A DNA stretch of 64,000 bases from Bryopsis sp. KO-2023 (GCA_030272585.1 BSYQ01000016.1:1333704-1397703), one strand, 5' to 3'; positions 42,453 through 54,354 are shown, counted from the stretch's first letter. Made by a program: numbers and translations. Notes: generated from the letters alone by a model not told the origin.

Positions 42453-42568
42453 GTTGCCCCCGCCGGATTTCCTGAGACATCCCTGATCTCGGTACTGATC
42501 GGCCCCAATCGTGCTTGATTGGCGAGTTCGGAAGGGATCGCATGTTTTCACGATGGTATGAGGGCAAC
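42453..42568 (-). rRNA. 5S rRNA
   Basis: Unit 15, copy 2/8; consensus-like. Confidence 0.93.
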
Positions 42569-42645
42569 ACGTTTGAATGCCTCCATCGAGGGCTTTTGTA
42601 CTCGTCCATCAAGCACATCCAAACCTCCAAATCAAAAATAATCAA

Positions 42646-42761
42646 GTTGCCCCCGCCGGATTTCCTGAGACATCCCTGATCTCGGTACTGATCGGCCCCA
42701 ATCGTGCTTGATTGGCGAGTTCGGAAGGGATCGCATGTTTTCACGATGGTATGAGGGCAAC
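42646..42761 (-). rRNA. 5S rRNA
   Basis: Unit 15, copy 3/8; consensus-like. Confidence 0.93.
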
Positions 42762-42838
42762 ACGTTTGAATGCCTCCGTCGAGGGCTTTTGTACTCGTCC
42801 ATCAAGCACATCCAAACCTCCAAATCAAAAATAATCAA

Positions 42839-42954
42839 GTTGCCCCCGCCGGATTTCCTGAGACATCCCTGATCTCGGTACTGATCGGCCCCAATCGTGC
42901 TTGATTGGCGAGTTCGGAAGGGATCGCATGTTTTCACGATGGTATGAGGGCAAC
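42839..42954 (-). rRNA. 5S rRNA
   Basis: Unit 15, copy 4/8; consensus-like. Confidence 0.93.
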
Positions 42955-43031
42955 ACGTTTGAATGCCTCCGTCGAGGGCTTTTGTACTCGTCCATCAATC
43001 ACATCCAAACCTCCAAATCAAAAATAATCAA

Positions 43032-43147
43032 GTTGCCCCCGCCGGATTTCCTGAGACATCCCTGATCTCGGTACTGATCGGCCCCAATCGTGCTTGATTG
43101 GCGAGTTTGGAAGGGATCGCATGTTTTCACGATGGTATGAGGGCAAC
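43032..43147 (-). rRNA. 5S rRNA
   Basis: Unit 15, copy 5/8; G40A. Confidence 0.9.
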
Positions 43148-43224
43148 ACGTTTGAATGCCTCCATCGAGGGCTTTTGTACTCGTCCATCAAGCACATCCA
43201 TACCTCCAAATCAAAAATAATCAA

Positions 43225-43340
43225 GTTGCCCCCGCCGGATTTCCTGAGACATCCCTGATCTCGGTACTGATCGGCCCCAATCGTGCTTGATTGGCGAGTT
43301 CGGAAGGGATCGCATGTTTTCACGATGGTATGAGGGCAAC
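43225..43340 (-). rRNA. 5S rRNA
   Basis: Unit 15, copy 6/8; consensus-like. Confidence 0.93.
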
Positions 43341-43417
43341 ACGTTTGAATGCCTCCGTCGAGGGCTTTTGTACTCGTCCATCAATCACATCCAAACCTCC
43401 AAATCAAAAATAATCAA

Positions 43418-43533
43418 GTTGCCCCCGCCGGATTTCCTGAGACATCCCTGATCTCGGTACTGATCGGCCCCAATCGTGCTTGATTGGCGAGTTCGGAAGG
43501 GATCGCATGTTTTCACGATGGTATGAGGGCAAC
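43418..43533 (-). rRNA. 5S rRNA
   Basis: Unit 15, copy 7/8; consensus-like. Confidence 0.93.
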
Positions 43534-43610
43534 ACGTTTGAATGCCTCCGTCGAGGGCTTTTGTACTCGTCCATCAAGCACATCCATACCTCCAAATCCA
43601 AAAAAATCAA

Positions 43611-43726
43611 GTTGCCCCCGCCGGATTTCCTGAGACATCCCTGATCTCGGTACTGATCGGCCCCAATCGTGCTTGATTGGCGAGTTCGGAAGGGATCGCA
43701 TGTTTTCACGATGGTATGAGGGCAAC
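43611..43726 (-). rRNA. 5S rRNA
   Basis: Unit 15, copy 8/8, edge copy. Confidence 0.93.
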
Positions 43727-44982
43727 ACGTTTGCATGCCTCCGTCGGGGGCTTTCGTAGCCGTTTCTCGGGCTCGCAAGCAATTCGTTCTTTCAATGATT
43801 CGTGCTTTTCTTGTTGAATCGTTTTTTAAGGATGGAATTGACAATGCATTAAAACGTTATACTTTTGGGTCCCTTGAATTCGAGCTGATTGGAGGGATTG
43901 TCCTTTTTGGGTTTAGGTTTGGCGACGTGGTTTGACTTATCACGAGTGGCTGAGTGTGCGCCAGTGAGGGCGAGCGTCTGGGTGAGTGTGGCACGTGGGT
44001 GGGTGAAATTGTGCGGGTCAGCACGTGGGGGAGCGTGCGACGGGGACAGAGTGGAAGGGTGGGCGTGTGTGGGCGTGTGGTGGGTGAGTCAGCGCGCGGG
44101 CGAGCGCGTCAGTGCTGCAACGAAAGGACTTGGGAGGAGTTGCGTTTCTTTTTTTGTGTGTGTGGCAACGGAGTGCTCCGATCGTGGGGTGCTGGTGGCG
44201 TTCCTGGGTTCAAGCGCGCCCTTGGTGGATGATCCGATCAGGTAATTTGGGATTATCGGCGTGATTTTTCTCGGGAGAAAAAAGGGAGAGAGGGTTGGAA
44301 AAAAAACGGCCAAGCGAGAAGGGGACAAAAAAAAAGAGGGAGGAAAAAAGGAAGAGAAAGGTCCAAAGAAAAGTTTTCGATTCCAAAGGGAAGAAACAAG
44401 TCTTTCGGAATAATAGAATGAACGAGAAAAAAAAAAAAAAAAAAAAAAAAAATTTGGAGAGGAACGAAAGAGAAGAAAAAACGAACGAAAAAAAAAGTAC
44501 CAAAAAAAACAGACGGAAACAACATGTTTTTTTTCATAGAAAAAGAAAATGGGTACAAAAAATTGTTTCAAAAACCAGAAAGTTTGATTAAAAAGAAGAA
44601 GAAAATCGATCTCTTCGATAAAACACGAAAAAAAGTTGGAAACTTCAAAGAAACACAAAAACCCATGAAAAACGAGCAACTCTTTTTACACGACAATCCG
44701 GGAAACAAAATCGTAATTCATCCCTAGTACATCGAAATCTCAACACCCGAAAGTCGCAACGATGAAAAACCTCGAAACCACTCCTGACGACCACCGAACA
44801 CCCTTCGCAATTCTTGGGGCAACCTCGTTCCCGCGCGCGAGGGCACTTGCGTTCCGTGGCTTCCTGCTACCTTCCAAACTCTACAACGCTCCGTAACTTT
44901 CCGATCGCTGCTCCGTTGGATTCGCGGCACGGACCGTCCCAATCCGTATCGAAAATTCCTTCCCTCTTTACGTCCTCCACCT

Positions 44983-45055
44983 TCCGTCGTAGTCTAGGTG
45001 GTCAGGACATGTGGCTCTCACCCACAAGACCCGGGTTCGAGTCCCGGCGACGGAA
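44983..45055 (+). tRNA. tRNA-Glu (CTC)
   Basis: Unit 16 copy, intact. Confidence 0.97.
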
Positions 45056-45111
45056 AGGGTCTTTCTTTCGGAGGAGCTCAAGTACCCACGTATCGACCGA
45101 TAGTCGTTTGA

Positions 45112-45183
45112 TGCGTTGTCCGGGAGTCGAACCCGGGTCCCTTGCTTGGAAGGCAAGTATCCTAACCGTTGGACTAACAACGC
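45112..45183 (-). tRNA. tRNA-Gly (TCC)
   Basis: Unit 16 copy, intact. Confidence 0.97.
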
Positions 45184-45256
45184 CACGTAGTGGGGGAGAA
45201 AATCCACTTGCGAAACCAAGCACGGACCGTTTTCGGAGAAAAACGAAAACGATCAA

Positions 45257-45371
45257 GTTGCCCCGCCGGATTTCCTGAGACATCCCTGATCTCGGTACTG
45301 ATCGGCCCCAATCGTGCTTGATTGGCGAGTTCGGAAGGGATCGCATGTTTTCACGATGGTATGAGGGCAAC
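45257..45371 (-). rRNA. 5S rRNA
   Basis: Unit 16, copy 1/5; 115-nt form with G18. Confidence 0.92.
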
Positions 45372-45448
45372 ACGTTTGAATGCCTCCGTCGAGGGCTTTT
45401 GTACTCGTCCATCAAGCACATCCATACCTCCAAATCGAAAATAATCAA

Positions 45449-45564
45449 GTTGCCCCCGCCGGATTTCCTGAGACATCCCTGATCTCGGTACTGATCGGCC
45501 CCAATCGTGCTTGATTGGCGAGTTCGGAAGGGATCGCATGTTTTCACGATGGTATGAGGGCAAC
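45449..45564 (-). rRNA. 5S rRNA
   Basis: Unit 16, copy 2/5; consensus-like. Confidence 0.93.
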
Positions 45565-45641
45565 ACGTTTGAATGCCTCCATCGAGGGCTTTTGTACTCG
45601 TCCATCAAGCACATCCAAACCTCCAAATCAAAAATAATCAA

Positions 45642-45757
45642 GTTGCCCCCGCCGGATTTCCTGAGACATCCCTGATCTCGGTACTGATCGGCCCCAATCG
45701 TGCTTGATTGGCGAGTTCGGAAGGGATCGCATGTTTTCACGATGGTATGAGGGCAAC
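45642..45757 (-). rRNA. 5S rRNA
   Basis: Unit 16, copy 3/5; consensus-like. Confidence 0.93.
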
Positions 45758-45834
45758 ACGTTTGAATGCCTCCGTCGAGGGCTTTTGTACTCGTCCATCA
45801 ATCACATCCAAACCTCCAAATCAAAAATAATCAA

Positions 45835-45950
45835 GTTGCCCCCGCCGGATTTCCTGAGACATCCCTGATCTCGGTACTGATCGGCCCCAATCGTGCTTGA
45901 TTGGCGAGTTCGGAAGGGATCGCATGTTTTCACGATGGTATGAGGGCAAC
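45835..45950 (-). rRNA. 5S rRNA
   Basis: Unit 16, copy 4/5; consensus-like. Confidence 0.93.
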
Positions 45951-46027
45951 ACGTTTGAATGCCTCCGTCGAGGGCTTTTGTACTCGTCCATCAAGCACAT
46001 CCATACCTCCAAATCCAAAAAAATCAA

Positions 46028-46143
46028 GTTGCCCCCGCCGGATTTCCTGAGACATCCCTGATCTCAGTACTGATCGGCCCCAATCGTGCTTGATTGGCGA
46101 GTTCGGAAGGGATCGCATGTTTTCACGATGGTATGAGGGCAAC
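46028..46143 (-). rRNA. 5S rRNA
   Basis: Unit 16, copy 5/5, edge copy; C78 to T in helix IV. Confidence 0.91.
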
Positions 46144-47398
46144 ACGTTTGTATGCCTCCGTCGGGGGCTTTCGTAGCCGTTTCTCGGGCTCGCAAGCAAT
46201 TAGTCTTTCAATGATTCGTGCTTTTCTTGTTGAATCGTTTTTTAAGGATGGAATTGACAATGCATTAAAACGTTATACTTTTGGGTCCCTTGAATTCGAG
46301 CTGATTGGAGGGATTGTCCTTTTTGGGTTTAGGTTTGGCGACGTGGTTTGACTTCTCACGAGTGGCTGAGTGTGCGCCAGTGAGGGCGAGCGTCTGGGTG
46401 AGTGTGGCACGTGGGTGGGTGAAATTGTGCGGGTCAGCACGTGGGGGAGCGTGCGACGGGGACAGAGTGGAAGGGTGGGCGTGTGTGGGCGTGTGGTGGG
46501 TGAGTCAGCGCGCGGGCGAGCGCGTCAGTGCTGCAACGAAAGGACTTGGGAGGAGTTGCGTTTCTTTTTTTGTGTGTGTGGCAACGGAGTGCTCCGATCG
46601 TGGGGTGCTGGTGGCGTTCCTGGGTTCAAGCGCGCCCTTGGTGGATGATCCGATCAGGTAATTTGGGATTATCGGCGTGATTTTTCTCGGGAGAAAAAAG
46701 GGAGAGAGGGTTGGAAAAAAAACGGCCAAGCGAGAAGGGGACAAAAAAAAAGAGGGAGGAAAAAAGGAAGAGAAAGGTCCAAAGAAAAGTTTTCGATTCC
46801 AAAGGGAAGAAACAACTCTTTCGGAATAATAGAATGAACGAGAAAAAAAAAAAAAAAAAAAAAAAAAATTTGGAGAGGAACGAAAGAGAAGAAAAAACGA
46901 ACGAAAAAAAAAGTACCAAAAAAAACAGACGGAAACAACATGTTTTTTTTCATAGAAAAAGAAAATGGGTACAAAAAATTGTTTCAAAAACCAGAAAGTT
47001 TGATTAAAAAGAAGAAGAAAATCGATCTCTTCGATAAAACACGAAAAAAAGTTGGAAACTTCAAAGAAACACAAAAACCCATGAAAAACGAGCAACTCTT
47101 TTTACACGACAATCCGGGAAACAAAATCGTAATTTATCCCTAGTACATCGAAAGCTCAACACCCGAAAGTCGCAACGATGAAAAACCTCGAAACCACTCC
47201 TGACGACCACCGAACACCCTTCGCAATTCTTGGGGCAACCTCGTTCCCGCGCGCGAGGGCACTTGCGTTCCGTGGCTTCCCGCTACCTTCCAAACTCTAC
47301 AACGCTCCGTAACTTTCCGATCGCTGCTCCGTTGGATTCGCGGCACGGACCGTCCCAATCCGTATCGAAAATTCCTTCCCTCTTTACGTCCTCCACCT

Positions 47399-47471
47399 TC
47401 CGTCGTAGTCTAGGTGGTCAGGACATGTGGCTCTCACCCACAAGACCCGGGTTCGAGTCCCGGCGACGGAA
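47399..47471 (+). tRNA. tRNA-Glu (CTC)
   Basis: Unit 17 copy, intact. Confidence 0.97.
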
Positions 47472-47527
47472 AGGGTCTTTCTTTCGGAGGAGCTCAAGTA
47501 CCCACGTATCGACCGATAGTCGTTTGA

Positions 47528-47599
47528 TGCGTTGTCCGGGAGTCGAACCCGGGTCCCTTGCTTGGAAGGCAAGTATCCTAACCGTTGGACTAACAACGC
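47528..47599 (-). tRNA. tRNA-Gly (TCC)
   Basis: Unit 17 copy, intact. Confidence 0.97.
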
Positions 47600-47672
47600 C
47601 ACGTAGTGGGGGAGAAAATCCACTTGCGAAACCAAGCACGGACCGTTTTCGGAGAAAAACGAAAACGATCAA

Positions 47673-47788
47673 GTTGCCCCCGCCGGATTTCCTGAGACAT
47701 CCCTGATCTCGGTACTGATCGGCCCCAATCATGCTTGATTGGCGAGTTCGGAAGGGATCGCATGTTTTCATGATGGTATGAGGGCAAC
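47673..47788 (-). rRNA. 5S rRNA (A18-T58 form)
   Basis: Unit 17, copy 1/11; both partners of a helix II pair changed, G18-C58 to A18-T58. Confidence 0.93.
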
Positions 47789-47865
47789 ACGTTTGAATGC
47801 CTCCGTCGAGGGCTTTTGTACTCGTCCATCAAGCACATCCAAACCTCCAAATCAAAATTAATCAA

Positions 47866-47981
47866 GTTGCCCCCGCCGGATTTCCTGAGACATCCCTGAT
47901 CTCGGTACTGATCGGCCCCAATCGTGCTTGATTGGCGAGTTCGGAAGGGATCGCATGTTTTCACGATGGTATGAGGGCAAC
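47866..47981 (-). rRNA. 5S rRNA
   Basis: Unit 17, copy 2/11; one base missing just upstream (CGTTTAATG). Confidence 0.93.
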
Positions 47982-48057
47982 ACGTTTAATGCCTCCATCG
48001 AGGGCTTTTGTACTCGTCCATCAAGCACATCCAAACCTCCAAATCAAAAATAATCAA

Positions 48058-48173
48058 GTTGCCCCCGCCGGATTTCCTGAGACATCCCTGATCTCGGTAC
48101 TGATCGGCCCCAATCGTGCTTGATTGGCGAGTTCGGAAGGGATCGCATGTTTTCACGATGGTATGAGGGCAAC
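48058..48173 (-). rRNA. 5S rRNA
   Basis: Unit 17, copy 3/11; consensus-like. Confidence 0.93.
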
Positions 48174-48249
48174 ACGTTTGAATGCCTCCGTCGAGGGCTT
48201 TTGTACTCGTTCATCAAGCACATCCATCCTCCAAATCGAAAATAATCAA

Positions 48250-48365
48250 GTTGCCCCCGCCGGATTTCCTGAGACATCCCTGATCTCGGTACTGATCGGC
48301 CCCAATCGTGCTTGATTGGCGAGTTCGGAAGGGATCGCATGTTTTCACGATGGTATGAGGGCAAC
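48250..48365 (-). rRNA. 5S rRNA
   Basis: Unit 17, copy 4/11; consensus-like. Confidence 0.93.
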
Positions 48366-48442
48366 ACGTTTGAATGCCTCCGTCGAGGGCTTTTGTACTC
48401 GTCCATCAAGCACATCCATACCTCCAAATCAAAAATAATCAA

Positions 48443-48558
48443 GTTGCCCCCGCCGGATTTCCTGAGACATCCCTGATCTCGGTACTGATCGGCCCCAATC
48501 GTGCTTGATTGGCGAGTTCGGAAGGGATCGCATGTTTTCACGATGGTATGAGGGCAAC
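48443..48558 (-). rRNA. 5S rRNA
   Basis: Unit 17, copy 5/11; copies 5-6 repeat copies 3-4 (a two-gene duplication). Confidence 0.93.
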
Positions 48559-48634
48559 ACGTTTGAATGCCTCCGTCGAGGGCTTTTGTACTCGTTCATC
48601 AAGCACATCCATCCTCCAAATCGAAAATAATCAA

Positions 48635-48750
48635 GTTGCCCCCGCCGGATTTCCTGAGACATCCCTGATCTCGGTACTGATCGGCCCCAATCGTGCTTGA
48701 TTGGCGAGTTCGGAAGGGATCGCATGTTTTCACGATGGTATGAGGGCAAC
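48635..48750 (-). rRNA. 5S rRNA
   Basis: Unit 17, copy 6/11; consensus-like. Confidence 0.93.
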
Positions 48751-48827
48751 ACGTTTGAATGCCTCCGTCGAGGGCTTTTGTACTCGTCCATCAAGCACAT
48801 CCATACCTCCAAATCAAAAATAATCAA

Positions 48828-48943
48828 GTTGCCCCCGCCGGATTTCCTGAGACATCCCTGATCTCGGTACTGATCGGCCCCAATCGTGCTTGATTGGCGA
48901 GTTCGGAAGGGATCGCATGTTTTCACGATGGTATGAGGGCAAC
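48828..48943 (-). rRNA. 5S rRNA
   Basis: Unit 17, copy 7/11; consensus-like. Confidence 0.93.
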
Positions 48944-49020
48944 ACGTTTGAATGCCTCCGTCGAGGGCTTTTGTACTCGTCCATCAATCACATCCAAACC
49001 TCCAAATCAAAAATAATCAA

Positions 49021-49136
49021 GTTGCCCCCGCCGGATTTCCTGAGACATCCCTGATCTCGGTACTGATCGGCCCCAATCGTGCTTGATTGGCGAGTTTGGA
49101 AGGGATCGCATGTTTTCACGATGGTATGAGGGCAAC
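49021..49136 (-). rRNA. 5S rRNA
   Basis: Unit 17, copy 8/11; G40A. Confidence 0.9.
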
Positions 49137-49213
49137 ACGTTTGAATGCCTCCATCGAGGGCTTTTGTACTCGTCCATCAAGCACATCCATACCTCCAAAT
49201 CAAAAATAATCAA

Positions 49214-49329
49214 GTTGCCCCCGCCGGATTTCCTGAGACATCCCTGATCTCGGTACTGATCGGCCCCAATCGTGCTTGATTGGCGAGTTCGGAAGGGATC
49301 GCATGTTTTCACGATGGTATGAGGGCAAC
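49214..49329 (-). rRNA. 5S rRNA
   Basis: Unit 17, copy 9/11; consensus-like. Confidence 0.93.
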
Positions 49330-49406
49330 ACGTTTGAATGCCTCCGTCGAGGGCTTTTGTACTCGTCCATCAATCACATCCAAACCTCCAAATCAAAAAT
49401 AATCAA

Positions 49407-49522
49407 GTTGCCCCCGCCGGATTTCCTGAGACATCCCTGATCTCGGTACTGATCGGCCCCAATCGTGCTTGATTGGCGAGTTCGGAAGGGATCGCATGTT
49501 TTCACGATGGTATGAGGGCAAC
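49407..49522 (-). rRNA. 5S rRNA
   Basis: Unit 17, copy 10/11; consensus-like. Confidence 0.93.
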
Positions 49523-49599
49523 ACGTTTGAATGCCTCCGTCGAGGGCTTTTGTACTCGTCCATCAAGCACATCCATACCTCCAAATCCAAAAAAATCAA

Positions 49600-49715
49600 G
49601 TTGCCCCCGCCGGATTTCCTGAGACATCCCTGATCTCGGTACTGATCGGCCCCAATCGTGCTTGATTGGCGAGTTCGGAAGGGATCGCATGTTTTCACGA
49701 TGGTATGAGGGCAAC
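49600..49715 (-). rRNA. 5S rRNA
   Basis: Unit 17, copy 11/11, edge copy. Confidence 0.93.
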
Positions 49716-50415
49716 ACGTTTGCATGCCTCCGTCGGGGGCTTTCGTAGCCGTTTCTCGGGCTCGCAAGCAATTCGTTCTTTCAATGATTCGTGCTTTTCT
49801 TGTTGAATCGTTTTTTAAGGATGGAATTGACAATGCATTAAAACGTTATACTTTTGGGTCCCTTGAATTCGAGCTGATTGGAGGGATTGTCCTTTTTGGG
49901 TTTAGGTTTGGCGACGTGGTTTGACTTCTCACGAGTGGCTGAGTGTGCGCCAGTGAGGGCGAGCGTCTGGGTGAGTGTGGCACGTGGGTGGGTGAAATTG
50001 TGCGGGTCAGCACGTGGGGGAGCGTGCGACGGGGACAGAGTGGAAGGGTGGGCGTGTGTGGGCGTGTGGTGGGTGAGTCAGCGCGCGGGCGAGCGCGTCA
50101 GTGCTGCAACGAAAGGACTTGGGAGGAGTTGCGTTTCTTTTTTTGTGTGTGTGGCAACGGAGTGCTCCGATCGTGGGGTGCTGGTGGCGTTCCTGGGTTC
50201 AAGCGCGCCCTTGGTGGATGATCCGATCAGGTAATTTGGGATTATCGGCGTGATTTTTCTCGGGAGAAAAAAGGGAGAGAGGGTTGGAAAAAAAACGGCC
50301 AAGCGAGAAGGGGACAAAAAAAAAGAGGGAGGAAAAAAGGAAGAGAAAGGTCCAAAGAAAAGTTTTCGATTCCAAAGGGAAGAAACAACTCTTTCGGAAT
50401 AATAGAATGAACGAG

Positions 50416-50446
<31 letters not shown>

Positions 50447-50972
50447 GAGAGGAACGAAAGAGAAGAAAAAACGAACGAAAAAAAAAGTACCAAAAAAAAC
50501 AGACGGAAACAACATGTTTTTTTTCATAGAAAAAGAAAATGGGTACAAAAAATTGTTTCAAAAACCAGAAAGTTTGATTAAAAAGAAGAAGAAAATCGAT
50601 CTCTTCGATAAAACACGAAAAAAAGTTGGAAACTTCAAAGAAACACAAAAACCCATGAAAAACGAGCAACTCTTTTTACACGACAATCCGGGAAACAAAA
50701 TCGTAATTCATCCCTAGTACATCGAAATCTCAACACCCGAAAGTCGCAACGATGAAAAACCTCGAAACCACTCCTGACGACCACCGAACACCCTTCGCAA
50801 TTCTTGGGGCAACCTCGTTCCCGCGCGCGAGGGCACTTGCGTTCCGTGGCTTCCTGCTACCTTCCAAACTCTACAACGCTCCGTAACTTTCCGATCGCTG
50901 CTCCGTTGGATTCGCGGCACGGACCGTCCCAATCCGTATCGAAAATTCCTTCCCTCTTTACGTCCTCCACCT

Positions 50973-51045
50973 TCCGTCGTAGTCTAGGTGGTCAGGACAT
51001 GTGGCTCTCACCCACAAGACCCGGGTTCGAGTCCCGGCGACGGAA
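50973..51045 (+). tRNA. tRNA-Glu (CTC)
   Basis: Unit 18 copy, intact. Confidence 0.97.
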
Positions 51046-51101
51046 AGGGTCTTTCTTTCGGAGGAGCTCAAGTACCCACGTATCGACCGATAGTCGTTTG
51101 A

Positions 51102-51173
51102 TGCGTTGTCCGGGAGTCGAACCCGGGTCCCTTGCTTGGAAGGCAAGTATCCTAACCGTTGGACTAACAACGC
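51102..51173 (-). tRNA. tRNA-Gly (TCC)
   Basis: Unit 18 copy, intact. Confidence 0.97.
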
Positions 51174-51246
51174 CACGTAGTGGGGGAGAAAATCCACTTG
51201 CGAAACCAAGCACGGACCGTTTTCGGAGAAAAACGAAAACGATCAA

Positions 51247-51362
51247 GTTGCCCCCGCCGGATTTCCTGAGACATCCCTGATCTCGGTACTGATCGGCCCC
51301 AATCATGCTTGATTGGCGAGTTCGGAAGGGATCGCATGTTTTCATGATGGTATGAGGGCAAC
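51247..51362 (-). rRNA. 5S rRNA (A18-T58 form)
   Basis: Unit 18, copy 1/10; compensated helix II pair as in 47673-47788. Confidence 0.93.
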
Positions 51363-51439
51363 ACGTTTGAATGCCTCCGTCGAGGGCTTTTGTACTCGTC
51401 CATCAAGCACATCCAAACCTCCAAATCAAAATTAATCAA

Positions 51440-51555
51440 GTTGCCCCCGCCGGATTTCCTGAGACATCCCTGATCTCGGTACTGATCGGCCCCAATCGTG
51501 CTTGATTGGCGAGTTCGGAAGGGATCGCATGTTTTCACGATGGTATGAGGGCAAC
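51440..51555 (-). rRNA. 5S rRNA
   Basis: Unit 18, copy 2/10; one base missing just upstream. Confidence 0.93.
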
Positions 51556-51631
51556 ACGTTTAATGCCTCCATCGAGGGCTTTTGTACTCGTCCATCAAGC
51601 ACATCCAAACCTCCAAATCAAAAATAATCAA

Positions 51632-51747
51632 GTTGCCCCCGCCGGATTTCCTGAGACATCCCTGATCTCGGTACTGATCGGCCCCAATCGTGCTTGATTG
51701 GCGAGTTCGGAAGGGATCGCATGTTTTCACGATGGTATGAGGGCAAC
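51632..51747 (-). rRNA. 5S rRNA
   Basis: Unit 18, copy 3/10; consensus-like. Confidence 0.93.
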
Positions 51748-51824
51748 ACGTTTGAATGCCTCCATCGAGGGCTTTTGTACTCGTCCATCAAGCACATCCA
51801 TACCTCCAAATCAAAAATAATCAA

Positions 51825-51940
51825 GTTGCCCCCGCCGGATTTCTTGAGACATCCCTGATCTCGGTACTGATCGGCCCCAATCGTGCTTGATTGGCGAGTT
51901 CGGAAGGGATCGCATGTTTTCACGATGGTATGAGGGCAAC
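51825..51940 (-). rRNA. 5S rRNA
   Basis: Unit 18, copy 4/10; G97A. Confidence 0.91.
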
Positions 51941-52016
51941 ACGTTTGAATGCCTCCGTCGAGGGCTTTTGTACTCGTTCATCAAGCACATCCATCCTCCA
52001 AATCGAAAATAATCAA

Positions 52017-52132
52017 GTTGCCCCCGCCGGATTTCCTGAGACATCCCTGATCTCGGTACTGATCGGCCCCAATCGTGCTTGATTGGCGAGTTCGGAAGGG
52101 ATCGCATGTTTTCACGATGGTATGAGGGCAAC
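52017..52132 (-). rRNA. 5S rRNA
   Basis: Unit 18, copy 5/10; consensus-like. Confidence 0.93.
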
Positions 52133-52209
52133 ACGTTTGAATGCCTCCGTCGAGGGCTTTTGTACTCGTCCATCAAGCACATCCAAACCTCCAAATCAAA
52201 AATAATCAA

Positions 52210-52325
52210 GTTGCCCCCGCCGGATTTCCTGAGACATCCCTGATCTCGGTACTGATCGGCCCCAATCGTGCTTGATTGGCGAGTTCGGAAGGGATCGCAT
52301 GTTTTCACGATGGTATGAGGGCAAC
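52210..52325 (-). rRNA. 5S rRNA
   Basis: Unit 18, copy 6/10; consensus-like. Confidence 0.93.
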
Positions 52326-52402
52326 ACGTTTGAATGCCTCCGTCGAGGGCTTTTGTACTCGTCCATCAATCACATCCAAACCTCCAAATCAAAAATAATC
52401 AA

Positions 52403-52518
52403 GTTGCCCCCGCCGGATTTCCTGAGACATCCCTGATCTCGGTACTGATCGGCCCCAATCGTGCTTGATTGGCGAGTTTGGAAGGGATCGCATGTTTTCA
52501 CGATGGTATGAGGGCAAC
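52403..52518 (-). rRNA. 5S rRNA
   Basis: Unit 18, copy 7/10; G40A. Confidence 0.9.
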
Positions 52519-52595
52519 ACGTTTGAATGCCTCCATCGAGGGCTTTTGTACTCGTCCATCAAGCACATCCATACCTCCAAATCAAAAATAATCAA

Positions 52596-52711
52596 GTTGC
52601 CCCCGCCGGATTTCCTGAGACATCCCTGATCTCGGTACTGATCGGCCCCAATCGTGCTTGATTGGCGAGTTCGGAAGGGATCGCATGTTTTCACGATGGT
52701 ATGAGGGCAAC
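52596..52711 (-). rRNA. 5S rRNA
   Basis: Unit 18, copy 8/10; consensus-like. Confidence 0.93.
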
Positions 52712-52788
52712 ACGTTTGAATGCCTCCGTCGAGGGCTTTTGTACTCGTCCATCAATCACATCCAAACCTCCAAATCAAAAATAATCAA

Positions 52789-52904
52789 GTTGCCCCCGCC
52801 GGATTTCCTGAGACATCCCTGATCTCGGTACTGATCGGCCCCAATCGTGCTTGATTGGCGAGTTCGGAAGGGATCGCATGTTTTCACGATGGTATGAGGG
52901 CAAC
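52789..52904 (-). rRNA. 5S rRNA
   Basis: Unit 18, copy 9/10; consensus-like. Confidence 0.93.
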
Positions 52905-52981
52905 ACGTTTGAATGCCTCCGTCGAGGGCTTTTGTACTCGTCCATCAAGCACATCCATACCTCCAAATCCAAAAAAATCAA

Positions 52982-53097
52982 GTTGCCCCCGCCGGATTTC
53001 CTGAGACATCCCTGATCTCGGTACTGATCGGCCCCAATCGTGCTTGATTGGCGAGTTCGGAAGGGATCGCATGTTTTCACGATGGTATGAGGGCAAC
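52982..53097 (-). rRNA. 5S rRNA
   Basis: Unit 18, copy 10/10, edge copy. Confidence 0.93.
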
Positions 53098-53797
53098 ACG
53101 TTTGCATGCCTCCGTCGGGGGCTTTCGTAGCCGTTTCTCGGGCTCGCAAGCAATTCGTTCTTTCAATGATTCGTGCTTTTCTTGTTGAATCGTTTTTTAA
53201 GGATGGAATTGACAATGCATTAAAACGTTATACTTTTGGGTCCCTTGAATTCGAGCTGATTGGAGGGATTGTCCTTTTTGGGTTTAGGTTTGGCGACGTG
53301 GTTTGACTTCTCACGAGTGGCTGAGTGTGCGCCAGTGAGGGCGAGCGTCTGGGTGAGTGTGGCACGTGGGTGGGTGAAATTGTGCGGGTCAGCACGTGGG
53401 GGAGCGTGCGACGGGGACAGAGTGGAAGGGTGGGCGTGTGTGGGCGTGTGGTGGGTGAGTCAGCGCGCGGGCGAGCGCGTCAGTGCTGCAACGAAAGGAC
53501 TTGGGAGGAGTTGCGTTTCTTTTTTTGTGTGTGTGGCAACGGAGTGCTCCGATCGTGGGGTGCTGGTGGCGTTCCTGGGTTCAAGCGCGCCCTTGGTGGA
53601 TGATCCGATCAGGTAATTTGGGATTATCGGCGTGATTTTTCTCGGGAGAAAAAAGGGAGAGAGGGTTGGAAAAAAAACGGCCAAGCGAGAAGGGGACAAA
53701 AAAAAAGAGGGAGGAAAAAAGGAAGAGAAAGGTCCAAAGAAAAGTTTTCGATTCCAAAGGGAAGAAACAACTCTTTCGGAATAATAGAATGAACGAG

Positions 53798-53828
<31 letters not shown>

Positions 53829-54354
53829 GAGAGGAACGAAAGAGAAGAAAAAACGAACGAAAAAAAAAGTACCAAAAAAAACAGACGGAAACAACATGTT
53901 TTTTTTCATAGAAAAAGAAAATGGGTACAAAAAATTGTTTCAAAAACCAGAAAGTTTGATTAAAAAGAAGAAGAAAATCGATCTCTTCGATAAAACACGA
54001 AAAAAAATTGGAAACTTCAAAGAAACACAAAAACCCATGAAAAACGAGCAACTCTTTTTACACGACAATCCGGGAAACAAAATCGTAATTCATCCCTAGT
54101 ACATCGAAATCTCAACACCCGAAAGTCGCAACGATGAAAAACCTCGAAACCACTCCTGACGACCACCGAACACCCTTCGCAATTCTTGGGGCAACCTCGT
54201 TCCCGCGCGCGAGGGCACTTGCGTTCCGTGGCTTCCTGCTACCTTCCAAACTCTACAACGCTCCGTAACTTTCCGATCGCTGCTCCGTTGGATTTGCGGC
54301 ACGGACCGTCCCAATCCGTATCGAAAATTCCTTCCCTCTTTACGTCCTCCACCT

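Larger units (their letters stand above)
40732..43726. repeat. Array unit 15 (8 5S genes)
   Basis: Spacer 40732-41986, A25T3. First spacer without the 14-bp segment of the GGTGG hairpin region; reads CAATTCGTTC where units 1-14 read CAATTAGTC. Confidence 0.93.
43727..46143. repeat. Array unit 16 (5 5S genes)
   Basis: Spacer 43727-44982, A26T3. Equals unit 15 with three inner 5S copies missing. Confidence 0.93.
46144..49715. repeat. Array unit 17 (11 5S genes)
   Basis: Spacer 46144-47398, A26T3. Its left end reads CAATTAGTC (early family) while the rest is of the late family, so it is a mosaic. Confidence 0.93.
49716..53097. repeat. Array unit 18 (10 5S genes)
   Basis: Spacer 49716-50972, A27T3. 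Confidence 0.93.
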